Below, piece by piece: positions 1 through 11,000 of a stretch of DNA of 64,000 bases (position 1 is the first letter of the stretch; each line of letters begins with the position of its first letter). Origin of the DNA: Megaustenia siamemsis. Lineage: Eukaryota > Mollusca > Gastropoda > Stylommatophora > Ariophantidae. Where the stretch lies: contig JAVIAB010000047.1 in the NCBI GenBank assembly GCA_032433765.1, forward strand, positions 13,534,107 to 13,598,106, in the 5' to 3' direction. Position numbers and translations under genes: made by a program. Under the pieces are notes generated by a model that was given only the letters and a program-made list of their open reading frames with translations, searched no databases and was not told the origin of the DNA.

Positions 1-741
1 ATGATGATGGTGATGGTGAGAATGATGATGATGACAATGAGAGTGATGATGATGGTGAGAATGATGATGATGAGAATGATGATGATGAGAATAATAATTA
101 TGATGGTGATGGTGAGAATAATGATGATGATGATGAGAATGATGATGATGATGATAGTGATGGTGAGAATGATGATGATGACAATGAGAGTGATGATGAT
201 GGTGAGAATGATGATGATGATGATGATGGTGATGGTGAGAATGATGATGATGAGAATGAGAGTAATGATGGTGATGGTCAGAATGATGATGATGAGAATG
301 ATAATGATGATGGTGAGAATGATGATGATGAGAATGAGAGTAATGATGGTGATGGTGAGAATGATGATGGTGAGAATGATGATGATGATGGTGATGGTGA
401 TGGTGAGAATGATGATGATGAGAATGATAATGATGAGAATGAGAGTGATGATGATGATGGTGAGAATGATGATGATGAGAATGATAATGATGATGGTGAG
501 AATGATGATGATGAGAATGAGAGTAATGATGGTGATGGTGAGAATGATGATGATGAGAATGATAATGATGATGGTGAGAATGATGATGATGAGAATGAGA
601 GTAATGATGGTGATGGTGAGAATGATGATGATGAGAATGATGATGATGAGAATGATAATGATGATGGTGAGAATGATGATGATGAGAATGATAATGATGA
701 TGATGAGAATGAGAGTGATGATTATGATGATGGTGATGATT
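1..741. repeat. GAT-rich microsatellite (interrupted trinucleotide array)
   Basis: The first 741 bases consist almost entirely of GATGAT, GGTGAT, GAGAAT and GATAAT blocks on a three-base lattice. The frame stays open only because the lattice contains no stop, giving a Met/Arg/Val-only translation that is not a credible protein. The array is cut by the window edge, so its full length is unknown. LINE-A and LINE-C in this window end in (GAT)n tails, a possible seed for such an array. Confidence 0.95.
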
Positions 742-783
742 AAACATTAATACTCCGAAAAAAAAAATTCTATATACGAAATT

Positions 784-1038
784 GGGAGCCGCGATAGCTC
801 AGTGTTTAGTGAACAGGATTATAAAGGACAAGAGTTAGGATTTGATCCCAACCAACGTCTTCCGAATTCATCCAGCCTTAAATGGGTACTGGATTTTTTT
901 CTGGGAAAATAAAGCGGCACGAGCGTAATACCGACCACATAACCCCAAAAATCATGTGCCGAAGGTCTGTAAAATTTATGGTCACTAACACCATATTCCC
1001 TATACGCCACTTGGCGTGGCGGGGGCTCTAACATTTTT
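784..1038 (+). mobile_element. SINE-1 copy (tRNA-headed SINE), with target-site duplication
   Basis: About 255 bp beginning GGGAGCCGCGATAGCTCAG. The 5' head resembles a tRNA gene, with an A box (TAGCTCAGTG type) and a degenerate B box (GATTTGATCCC here, GGTTCGATCCC in better copies), as expected for RNA polymerase III transcription. The 3' part carries the inverted repeat ACGCC-AAGT-GGCGT seen in every copy, slightly altered here. The 13-bp flanks at 771-783 and 1039-1051 (TATATRCGAAATT) match with one difference and define the insertion. An A-rich run follows at 1052-1075. Short open frames across it are not genes. Confidence 0.88.
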
Positions 1039-1075
1039 TATATGCGAAATTTAAAAAAAAAAAAAAAAAAAAAAA

Positions 1076-1490
1076 ACATAATTGAACATTGAACACGTGA
1101 CACCGAACAGATGACACCACAAATACATTGCCGATTTGCCACTCATAGACTGAGTGCAGAATATTAAATTGCTAATTATGTATATAAATGTACCAAAAAA
1201 ATATATAAATGTATATTATTAGAAACACTAGAAAACATAACAGCAGCAGAGGCAAACAGAACAAAAGACTGCAAATTATATCTCCCCCTAAGGCTGAAAG
1301 TCAAATAAGGAAGGAAAGGAGATGCGGGAGAAGAATCTCTTCAAAAGTTTGTAAACCAAAAGAATAAACATAAGAGAAGAAAGGAAACAACAGACAAGTC
1401 AAGAAAACAGTTATTGTTAACTAATACCTTAGTTTCTTTCATGATCCTTGAAGACTTGCTCCATTTTGGTGGTCCCGATCTCATCGCTGG
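1076..1490. other. Unassigned sequence between SINE and minisatellite
   Basis: AT-rich sequence with no open frame of note and no similarity that I can recognise to other parts of the window. Confidence 0.5.
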
Positions 1491-2408
1491 GGTACTGTCA
1501 TGTAGGTTGGAGCACTACCATGTAGGCTGGAGCACTGCAATGTAGGCTAGAGCACTATTATGTAGGCTGGAACACTGTTATGTAGGCTGGAACACTGTTG
1601 TGTAGGCTGGAACACTGTTGTGTAGGCTGGAACACTGTTATGTAGGCTGGATCACTGTTATGTAGGATGGAACACTGTTATGTAGGCTGGAGCAGCACTG
1701 TCATGTAGGCTGGAACACTGTCATGTAGGCTGGAACACTGTCATGTAGGCAGGAACACTGTCATGTAGGCGGCAACACTGTCATGTAGACAGGAGCACTG
1801 TCATGTAGGCTGGAATACTGTTATGTAGGCTGGAGCAAAGTTACGTAGGCTGGAGCATTGCTATGTAGGCTGGTGCACTGTCATGTAGGTTGTAACACTG
1901 TCATTTAGGATAGAACACTGTCACGTAGGCTGGTGCACTGTCATGGAAGACAGAGTACTGTCATGTAAGCTGGAGCACTGTCATGTAGACTGGAACACTG
2001 TCTTATAGGCTGGAACATTATCATGTAAGCTGAAGCACTGTCATGTAGGCTGGAGCACTGTCATGGAAGATGGAGAACTGTTATATAAGACGGAGTACTG
2101 TCATGTAGGCTGGAGCACTGTCATGTAGGCTGGAGCACTGACATGTAGGCTGGAGCACTGTCATGTAGGCTGGAGCACTGTCATGTAGGCTGAAGCACTG
2201 TCATGTAGGCTGGGGCACTGTCATGTAGGCTGGAGCACTGTCATGTAGGCTGGAGCACTGTCATGTAGGCTGGAGCACTGACATGTAGGCTGGAGCACTG
2301 TCATGTAGGCTGGAGCACTGTCATGTAGGCTGGAGCACTGACATGTAGGCTGGAGCACTGTCATGTAGGCTGGAGCACTGTCATGTAGGCTGGAGCACTG
2401 ACATGTAG
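1491..2408. repeat. 20-bp minisatellite
   Basis: About 45 tandem copies of a 20-bp unit, typically TGTAGGCTGGAGCACTGTCA. Divergence is highest at the left (1500-2100, with AACACTGTTA, CAGGAGC and GATGGAG variants) and units are nearly uniform at 2100-2408, where a three-unit alternation of GTCA and GACA endings appears. LINE-A copy 1 begins directly at the right edge. Confidence 0.95.
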
Positions 2409-3855
2409 AAATGGCTAACTCTCAATTCAAATGTTCAAGGCAGCAAAGTATCCAGTTATAAAATGTACATTAGGCTATAAAATCTTAAAATCTGAGGTGG
2501 ACGAAGCTATAAAAACAATGAAAAAGGGAAAAGCAGCAGGACCTGACAGCATACAGATAGAGATGATACAGGCACTAGAGGATTTTGGCATCGAGGTGAT
2601 TACAGACATATGCAACGACATATACCACACATGATACATACCAAATGAACTAAAAACATCAACTTTCATTGCATTGCCTAAAAAGAATGGTGCAACTGAA
2701 TGCATTGACTTTAGAACAATAAGCCTAATGAGCCAGGTAACCAAAATTTTACTAAAAGTTATACAAGGAAGGATTCAGAATAAAATTAATACTGAATTAG
2801 ATAAGCAGCAATTTGGATTTAGGAAAAATAGCGGGATAAAAGAAGCCATATTCTGCATGAGAACATTAATCGAAAAGTACACAGAAGTAAACAAACCAAT
2901 ATATGCCTGCTTCATAGACTACACCAAAGCTTTTGATAGAGTACACCACAAACAACTTATAGAATGCCTAAAAGAGATACATCTAGATGACAGGGACATA
3001 CGGCTAATATGTAATCTATACTGGGAGCAAACAGCAATAATAAAATATAACAAAGAGAACTCTACACCCATTGATATAAAAAGAGGAGTAAGACAGGGAT
3101 GCATCCTATCACCAAGCTTGTTCAATCTATACACTGAGCAATTTTTAAAAACATCATAGAGATGCCAGGCCTACAAATTAATGGAAAGAGAATCAATAAC
3201 CTAAGATATGTTGACGATACTGTACTGCTAGAAGAAAATCCTAAAGATCTACAACAATTACTTAATGAAATAATGATGACAATCAAAAAATATGGACTGG
3301 ATATGAATATCAAAAAGACTAAAACTATGATCATAAACAAAAAAGATACTCAAAACCCACAAAAGGATATCAAAATAGATGGAATAGACCTGGAGACAGT
3401 TCAGAACTACAACTACCTTGGACATACTATAACCAGTGATGGAAACTGTACAACTGAAATAAACAAAAGAATAGGAAAGAAAACAGAACAGATAATTTAA
3501 GCCTTTGAAATGTGGATATATATAAGAATAGTTATAATTGGATGGAAGGAAAAGAAAACAAACGATGAAGTCTTAAAACAACTAAAAATGAAAAGAGAAC
3601 TGCTAAGCACAATTCAAACAAGACAAATGCGATTTTTGGGGCATGTTAAAAGACACAACAGCCTACTAAAAGTAATCCTGGAGGGGAAAATACAAGGTAA
3701 AAGAGGCAGAGGCAGACCAAGACTAACATGGACGAATAACATCAAAAGATGGACAAATCAGCCTATGACAACCGGCAGCATCAAAGCAAAAGACAGAGCA
3801 GAATGGCGCTCCATGGTAGCCAACCTTCGTTGCGGAGACGGCACTCGATGATGAT
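2409..3855 (+). pseudogene. LINE-A copy 1: RTE-clade reverse transcriptase, 5'-truncated and broken
   Basis: Three consecutive open stretches (2431-2634, 2674-3159, 3162-3500) and a fourth (3510-3851) encode pieces of one reverse transcriptase. Recognisable parts are KGKAAGPDSIQIEMIQ, the catalytic block FIDYTKAFDRVHH, RRGVRQGCILSPSLF-type motif (KRGVRQGCILSP here), the YVDD box within LRYVDDTVLL, and LGHTITSDGNCTTEI, followed by the basic C-terminal GKRGRGRPRLTW of RTE-type LINEs. No endonuclease domain is present. A stop lies at 2632-2634 and a frame change near 3160. The sequence equivalent to the segment lost near 3480 is retained in the copy at 37 kb. The 3' end is followed by GATGATGATG, the tail type of this family. 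It is non-functional. Confidence 0.9.
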
Positions 3856-4147
3856 GTGTAGAGTATCAAAAATACCAAAATGGCTTTCTGGCTACTTTTA
3901 ATTTCGAATAAACAAATTTCAGAATTTTTGTTGAGAATCTCAACTGTAACTAATCTAACCCAACATTACCTTGTCTATAGCAATAACTTTGAATCGACTC
4001 AACTATGTTAACACTAAACACTTACAATATGTTTCTACTTTCATTGAAGGAATCCACGATTTATGAAACGGAAACGAAAAATTCTTGCATATCCTCGCGA
4101 ATACCGACCTTAATATATGACTGCACCGACTGTACGATCTTCTAGAC
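3856..4147. other. Unassigned AT-rich sequence
   Basis: No recognisable gene or repeat. It has many short stop-rich frames. Confidence 0.5.
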
Positions 4148-4235
4148 CAGTGGTAGTCAAATGACGGCCCGCTGGCCAGATCCGGCTCGCCAGTCTATTT
4201 TTTTGTGGCCCTTGAAGCGTCCACAGAAAATACTA
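4148..4235 (+). mobile_element. Possible hAT-type DNA transposon terminus
   Basis: CAGTGGTAGTCAAATGACGG followed by GCCCGCTGGCCAGATCCGG resembles the conserved termini of hAT-superfamily non-autonomous elements (a CAGTGGT start, then GGCCCGC...CCGGC). I could not find the matching inverted terminus or an 8-bp target duplication nearby, so only one end is suggested. This is a memory-based resemblance. Confidence 0.3.
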
Positions 4236-4428
4236 TTTTAAATATCTATAAATAAACATCAATGTTCCAGTTGGTTCCGGTATTAATCAAAGACTTTGTT
4301 TACAGTTGACGCCGAAAAGTTGTTTTTCTGTCAGTGTCACGTGATAGCAGACAAGATTTATCATTTGAGACTAAACCCTATCATGTCATTTTTGGCGATC
4401 CTCTTGCCTTGGTTATAATCCTGCCCTT

Positions 4429-4688
4429 AAAAAAAAGTAAAATACCCCCGTCACGCCAAGTGGCGTATAGGGAAATATGGTGTTAGTGACCCTATATTTT
4501 ACAGACCTTCAGCACATGATTTTTGGGGTAATGTGGTCGGTATTACGCCCGTGCTGCTTTACTTTCCCAGAAAAAATCCGGTACCCATTTAAGGCTGGGT
4601 GAACCCGGAAGCCGTCGGTTGGGATCGAACCCTACCCCTTGTCCTTTATAGTCCAGTTCACTAACCACTGAGCTATCGCGGCTCCCAC
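4429..4688 (-). mobile_element. SINE-1 copy, complete, with 10-bp target-site duplication
   Basis: Reverse-strand SINE-1. The tRNA-like head ends at about 4687 (plus strand shows GAGCTATCGCGGCTCCC). The B box is present as GGTTCGATCCC and the 3' palindrome ACGCCAAGTGGCGT is at 4453-4466. The flanks TCCTGCCCTT at 4419-4428 and 4689-4698 are identical. The 3' tail on the plus strand reads AAAAAAAAGTAAAATA. Confidence 0.9.
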
Positions 4689-4698
4689 TCCTGCCCTT

Positions 4699-5225
4699 GG
4701 TCAACATTAAGTAGGCTACTGCTGCATTCTAGACTTGACAAGAGCAGACAAATGAAGCAAATGTTCAATAGTTTAGTTCTTTCTTTTCACAGATACCTAA
4801 ACGGTGTCGTGGTTTATATCATTTGTCGTTCTTGAGCTGCTCGAACTGTCTGAATTAGTGATTTTCCTTTGTTGTTACATGTCTCTGTCACTGCATCTAT
4901 CCATCTTCTTCTGGGTCAAATAGTTCAAACAGTTGAGTTACAGGGAAATAAATGCCAATATGGGGCGCGTTAATGAGGTTTATATTGGTAATGAAGGAAA
5001 GACGATACGTCAGGGATTGGAGGAATTAGCGAGGTCTCACGAGTTTTGTGAGATTTGGAACAAGGAGGGGTTATTCTTGGGTTACAGAGTTACGTGAGTG
5101 TCGCTGGAGGGTGGTCACTCTTGGCGAGAGTTGATATCGAAGGTGCGTGATGTGGAGGGCGTCAGCGTGATTGGTTAGTGTTAAAGGTACGACATGTAGC
5201 ATACAGGGAGGATGGGGGTGGATTT
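4699..5225. other. Unassigned sequence
   Basis: No ORF, RNA gene or repeat of note recognised. Confidence 0.5.
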
Positions 5226-5236
5226 AAAATGGGGTT

Positions 5237-5239
<3 letters not shown>

Positions 5240-5277
<38 letters not shown>

Positions 5278-5631
5278 GGATGAAGAGAAAGAATATACCG
5301 ATATCATCACTGACAGAAACAAGTAACACATTAAAGGTGAGAGAGGAAAGTAGATTTATGGATCTGAGCGAAAAGTAACACATTAAAGGTGAGAGAGGAA
5401 AGTAGATTTATGGATCTGAGCAAAAAGTGGATTATGGATGTGAGAGTAATGTTGATTATGGATGCGAGAGAAAAGTGGACTATGTATATGAGAGAAACAT
5501 GGATTATGCTTGAGAGAGAAAAATGGTTTATGGATGTGAGAGAAGAGTGGATTATGAATGTGAGAGAAGAGTGGATTATTGATTGTAGGAGAAATATGGA
5601 TGTGAGAGAAAAATTGGATTTGATTGGGTAG
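5240..5631. repeat. (GA)n microsatellite followed by a 24-bp minisatellite
   Basis: A GA run at about 5240-5276 is followed by a duplicated block (about 5330-5370 and 5379-5420 share AGGTGAGAGAGGAAAGTAGA). After it come about eight diverged 24-bp units of the type GTGAGAGAAGAGTGGATTAT, translated in one frame as REEWIMNV-like octapeptides. The open frames here follow from the 24-bp period and are not taken as genes. Confidence 0.8.
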
Positions 5632-5639
5632 CGGAAACC

Positions 5640-5971
5640 GACGTCTAGCCCTCTATGGGTAGTGAGATCCTATGACTAACCCTCTCAAGTAGAGAGATCC
5701 GATGTCTAGCCATCTCGAGTAGAGAGATCCGATGTCTAACCCTCTCAGGTAGTGAGATCATATGTCTAACCCTCTCAGGTAGTGAAATCCGATGTTTAAC
5801 CCTCTCAGGTAGTGAGATCATATGTCTAACCCTCTCAGGTAGTGAGATCCAATGTCTAACCCTCTCTTGGGTAGCGAGATCCAATGTCTAACCCTCTCTT
5901 GGGTAGTGAAATCCGATGTCTAGCCATCTCGAGTAGAGAGATTCGATGTTTAACCCTCTCAGGTAGTGAGA
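5640..5971. repeat. 30-bp satellite, subtype A, left part
   Basis: About 11 units of a 30-bp repeat containing GTAGTGAGATCCGATGTCTA, ending in ACCCTCTCAG. Variants include GTAGAGAGATC and AGCCATCTCGA. This is the left edge of the large satellite, separated from the main array by LINE-B copy 1. Confidence 0.95.
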
Positions 5972-7306
5972 CCGGTTTCCGGTTGTTTCCAAAATGGAGG
6001 AATTATTTTCTTCGGCTTGGTATAGAACCGTTGATCAGAGGTTTAACAAGCCGCTATCGTAAAAACGATGTTGTTAATGAAACGTAGACCTGATACAGAA
6101 TGTGTAAATTAGCAGTAGATAGTAGTGATAGTTTTTCGGCCCTAAAACAACAACAAAATAGGATTCTGGAATGTGCGAACAATGGCCGCTCCGACGAAAC
6201 ATGCACAGGTCGCGAGCGAGATGGACAGATACGATCTAGATATTTTAGGATTAAGCGAAATGTGCTGGCTTGGAACAGGTAGGAGATCTATTGATAATAA
6301 AATAGTAGTTTTTTTCTGGAAGGGAAGATGGAAAACACCGTGAAGGAGTAGGCATAATGATGACAGACAAAGCTGCAAGAAGCTTATTAGAATGGGAACC
6401 AGTAAATAGCCGTCTGATACACAAGGAGACCATTTGGAGGACCTCGACTTTGCTGATGACATAGTTCTCATCAGCAGTCAGATAAAAACGATGCAGGAAA
6501 ACACAAATGAACTATCATCAATAGCCAGCAAAATTGGGCTTGAGGTCAATCATGAAAAGACTAAAGTCATGAAAAGTTTAATTCCAACAAGTGACAAAAT
6601 ATACATGGAAAACAAACCAGTAGAAGAGATCGATCACTTTATCTATCTTGGAAGTCACATTGATCGAGAAGGGGATACGAGCAAAGAAATTAGAATCAGA
6701 CTGGCTAAAGCAGCAATGTCTTTCAGAAGCCTTGAAAAGTTGTGGAAATCAAAACTCATTAGCACAAACACAAAACTTAGGCTATTCAAATCAAATGTAC
6801 TATCAACCCTTACGTATGCGTGTGAAAGCTGGAAAACAACAAGAGATATAGAAACAAAGTTGAACGCATTCGAAAATAAATGTCTAAGGAAAATACTTGG
6901 TATAGAATGGAACGAATTCAAAACAAACGAGGAAATTAGAGAAATCGCCAATCAACCACTAATATCTTCAGTAATAAAGAAAAGACGATGGTCATACGTT
7001 GGACATGTGATGAGAAGAGATAATAATCGAATAGCAAAGCAAGCCCTCATATGGGAAACAACAGGTAAAAGAAAAAGAGGAAGACCCAGGGAGACACTGA
7101 GAAGAACATTGATGAGAGAGGCAAGAGCAGCAGGAATCGGCTCCCTCAATGAGATAGAACTGCTTGCACAGAACAGAGACAGATGGCGAGATTTTATAAA
7201 ATATCTTTAAAAGAAAACTGCTAGAACAAAAATTCATATAGGAGAAGGTGTATCTTGGTCTACGCCCTATGGGCCGGTTACGGCTCGAAAGGTCAATAGA
7301 TAGATA
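5972..7306 (+). pseudogene. LINE-B copy 1: RTE-clade LINE, internally deleted, inserted in the satellite
   Basis: The 5' third encodes the start of an APE-type endonuclease: FWNVRTM, then MDRYDLDILGLSEMCWLGTG (about 6168-6275). After a frame change at a T run near 6308, REGVGIMM and EWEPVNSR follow. At about 6420 the sequence jumps to the palm of the reverse transcriptase (GDHLEDLDFADD, catalytic FADD) and continues to the C terminus (open frame 6434-7210), ending RWRDFIKYL. The C-terminal part has GHVMRRDN and GKRKRGRPRE. The rest of the endonuclease and the N-terminal reverse transcriptase are missing; ACA at the junction is microhomology. The 3' tail is CAATAGATAGATA. Flanks GGTAGTGAGA (5962-5971) and GGTAGCGAGA (7307-7316) look like a target-site duplication. 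From 6421 to 7305 it matches 53426-54310 with two observed differences. Confidence 0.92.
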
Positions 7307-8015
7307 GGTAGCGAGATCCGATGTCTAACCCTCTCAGGTAGTGAGATCAGATGTCTAACCTCTCTTGGGTAGCGAGATCCGATGTCTAACCCTCTCAGTT
7401 AGTGAAATCCGATATTTAACCCTCTCTGGGTAGTGAGATCATATGTCTAACCTTCTCTGGGTAGTGAGATCCGATGTCTAACCCTCTCAGGTAGTGAGAT
7501 CCGATGTCTAACCCTCTCTTGGGTAGTGAGATCCGATGTCTAGCCATCTCGAGTAGAGAGATCCGATGTCTAACCCTCTCAGGTCGTGAAATCCGATGTC
7601 TAACCCTCTCAGGTAGTGAGATCAGATGTGTAACTCTCTCTGGGTAGTGATATCCGATGTCTAACCCACTCAGGTAGTGAGATCCGATGTCTAACCCACT
7701 CAGGTAGTGAGATCCGATGTCTAACCCTCTCAGGTAGTGAGATCCGATGTCTAACCCACTCAGGTAGTGAGATCCGATGTCTAACCCACTCAGGTTGTGA
7801 GATCCGATGTCTAACCCACTCAGGTAGTGAGATCCGATGTCTAACCCACTCAGTAGTGAGATCCGATGTCTAACCCTCTCAGGTAGTGAGATCCGATGTC
7901 TAACCCACTCAGGTAGTGAGATCGATGTCTAACCCACTCAGGTGTGAGATCCGATGTCTAACCCACTCAGGTTGTGAGATTCGATGTCTAACCCTCTCAA
8001 GTAGTAAGATCTGAT
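7307..8015. repeat. 30-bp satellite, subtype A, right part
   Basis: Continues the array seen at 5640-5971, with unit core GTGAGATCCGATGTCTAACC and a CTCTCAGG or CACTCAGG ending. Units from about 7660 to 7980 are the most uniform. At about 8005-8030 the ending changes to GCCGACTCG and subtype B begins, so A and B are diverged forms of one satellite. Confidence 0.95.
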
Positions 8016-11000
8016 GTCTAGCCGACTCGTGTAGTGCTCGGGTAGTGCTATTCTATGTCTAGCCGACTCGGGTAGTGCTATTCTATGTCTAGCCGACTCG
8101 GGTAGTTCTATTCTATGTCTAGCCGACTCGGGTAGTGCTCGGGTAGTGCTATTCTTGTCTAGCCGACTCGGGTAGTGCTATTCTATGTCTAGCCGACTCG
8201 GGTAGTGATATTCTATGTCTAGCCGACTCGGGTAGTGCTATTCTATGTCTAGCCGACTCGGGTAGTGATATTCTTGTCTAGCCGACTCGGGTAGTGCTAT
8301 TCCATGTCTAGACGACTCGGGTAGTGCTATTCTATGTCTAGACGACTCGGGTAGTGATATTCTAAGTCTAGCCGACTCGGGTAGTGCTATTCTATGTCTA
8401 GACGACTCGGGTAGTGATATTCTATGTCTAGCCGACTCGGGTAGTGCTATTCTATGTCTAGACGACTCGGGTAGTATTATTCTATGTCTAGCCGACTCGG
8501 GTAGTGCTATTCTATGTCTAGCCGACTCGGGTAGTGCTATTCAATGTCTAGCCGACTCGGGTAGTGCTATTCTATGGCTAGTCGCCGCGGGTAGTGCTAT
8601 TCTTGTCTAGCCGACTCGGGTAGTGATATTCTTGTTTAGCCGACTTGGGTAGTGATATTCTATGTCTAGCCGACTTGGGTAGTGATATTCTATGTCTAAC
8701 CGACTCGGGTAGTGATATTCTTGTTTAGCCGACTCGGGTAGTGATATTCTTGTTTAGCCGACTCGGGTAGTGATATTCTATGGCTAGTCGCCGCGGGTAG
8801 TGCTATTCTTGTCTAGCCGACTCGGGTAGTGATATTCTTGTTTAGCCGACTTGGGTAGTGATATTCTATGTCTAGCCGACTTGGGTAGTGATATTCTATG
8901 TCTAACCGACTCGGGTAGTGATATTCTATGTCTAGCCGACTCGGGTAGTGCTATCTATGTCTAGCCGACTCGGGTACTGCTATTCTATGTCTAGCCGACT
9001 CGGGTAGTGCTATTCTAAGTCTAGCCGACTTGGGTAGTGATATTCTATGTCTAGCCGACTCGGGTTGTGATATTCTATGTCTAGCCTACTCGGGTAGTGA
9101 TATTCTATGTCTAGCCGACTCGGGTAGTATTATTCTATGTCTAGCCGACTCCGGTAGTGATATTCTTGTCTAGCCGACTTGGGTAGTGATATTCTTGTCT
9201 AGCCGACTTGGGTAGTGATATTCTATGTCTAGCCGACTTGGGTAGTATTATTCTATGTCTAGCCGACTTGGGTAGTGCTATTCTATGTCTAGCCGACTCG
9301 GGTAGTGCTATTCTGTCTAGCGGACTTGGGTAGTGATATTCTTGTCTAGCCGACTTGGGTAGTGATATTCTATGTCTAGCGACTTGGGTAGTATTATTCT
9401 ATGTCTAGCGACTTGGGTAGTGCTATTCTATGTCTAGCCGACTCGGTAGTGCTATTCTATGTCTAGCCGACTTGGGTAGTGATATTCTCGGTCTAGCCGA
9501 CTTGGGTAGTGATATTCTTGTCTAGCCGACTTGGGTAGTGCTATTCTATGTCTAGCCGACTCGGGTAGTGCTATTCTCGGTCTAGCCGACTTGGGTAGTG
9601 ATATTCTATGTCTAGCGACTTGGGTAGTGCTATTCTATGTCTAGCCGACTCGGGTAGTGCTATTCTCGGTCTAGCCGACTTGGGTAGTGATATTCTTGTC
9701 TAGCCGACTTGGGTAGTGATATCTATGTCTAGCCGACTTGGGTAGTGATATTCTTGTCTAGCCGACTCGGGTAGTGATATTCTTGTCTAGCCGACTTGGG
9801 TAGTGATATTCTATGTCTAGCCGACTTGGGTAGTGATATTCTATGTCTAGCCGACTTGGGTAGTGATATTCTTGTCTAGCCGACTTGGGTAGTGATATTC
9901 TTGTCTAGCCGACTTGGGTAGTGATATTCTTGTCTAGCCGACTCGGGTAGTGATATTCTTGTCTAGCCGACTTGGGTAGTGATATTCTATGTCTAGCCGA
10001 CTTGGGTAGTGATATTCTATGTCTAGCCGACTCGGGTAGTGATATTCTTGTCTAGCCGACTTGGATAGTGAATTCTTGTCTAGCCGACTTGGGTAGTGAT
10101 ATTCTTGTCTAGCCGACTTGGGTAGTGATATTCTTGTCTAGCCTTTTTAGTGAGTAGTGATATTCTTGTCTAGCCGACTTGGGTAGTGATATTCTTGTCT
10201 AGCCGACTTGGGTAGTGATATTCTTGTCTAGCCGACTCGGGTAGTGATGATATTCTTGTCTAGCCGACTTGGGTAGTGATATTCTTGTCTAGCCGACTCG
10301 GGTAGTGATATTCTTGTCTAGCCGACTTGGGTAGAGATATTCTTGTCTAGCCGACTCGGGTAGTGCTATTCTTGTCTAGCCGACTAGGGTAGTGATATTC
10401 TTGTCTAGCCGACTCGGGTAGTGCTATTCGATGTCTAGCCGACTGGGTAGTGATATTCTTGTCTAGCCGGCTCGGGTAGTGCTATTCGATGTCTAGCGAC
10501 TTGGATAGTGATATTCTTGTCTAGCCGACTTGGATAGTGCTATTCGATGTCTAGCCGACTTGGATAGTGATATTCTTGTCTAGCCGGCTCGGGTAGTGCT
10601 ATTCGATGTCTAGCCGACTTGGGTAGTGATATTCTTGTCTAGCCGACTTGGGTAGTGATATTCTTGTCTAGCCGACTTGGATAGTGATATTCTTGTCTAA
10701 CCGACTTGGGCAGTGATATTCTTGTCTAGCCGACTTGGGTAGTGATATTCTTGTCTAGCCGACTTGGGTAGTGATATTCTTGTCTAGCCGACTTGGGTAG
10801 TAATATTCTTGTCTAGCCGACTCGGGTAGTGATATTCTTGTCTAGCCGGCTCGGGTAGTGATATTCTTGTCTAGCCGGCTCGGGTAGTGATATTCTTGTC
10901 TAGCCGGCTCGGGTAGTGCTATTCGATGTCTAGCCGACTCGGGTAGTGATATTCTTGTCTAGCCGGCTCGGGTAGTGATATTCTTCTCTAGCCGGCTCGG

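Noticed and set aside
1..750. 249-codon Met/Arg/Val open frame
   Set aside because: It is the translation of an interrupted GAT lattice lacking stops. Composition and repetition rule out a normal protein.
784..1038. tRNA gene at the A-box/B-box sequence (and in the other SINE-1 and SINE-2 copies)
   Set aside because: The head is followed by a fixed SINE body and tail with target duplications, and the arms do not give a clean cloverleaf. They are SINE promoters, not tRNA genes.
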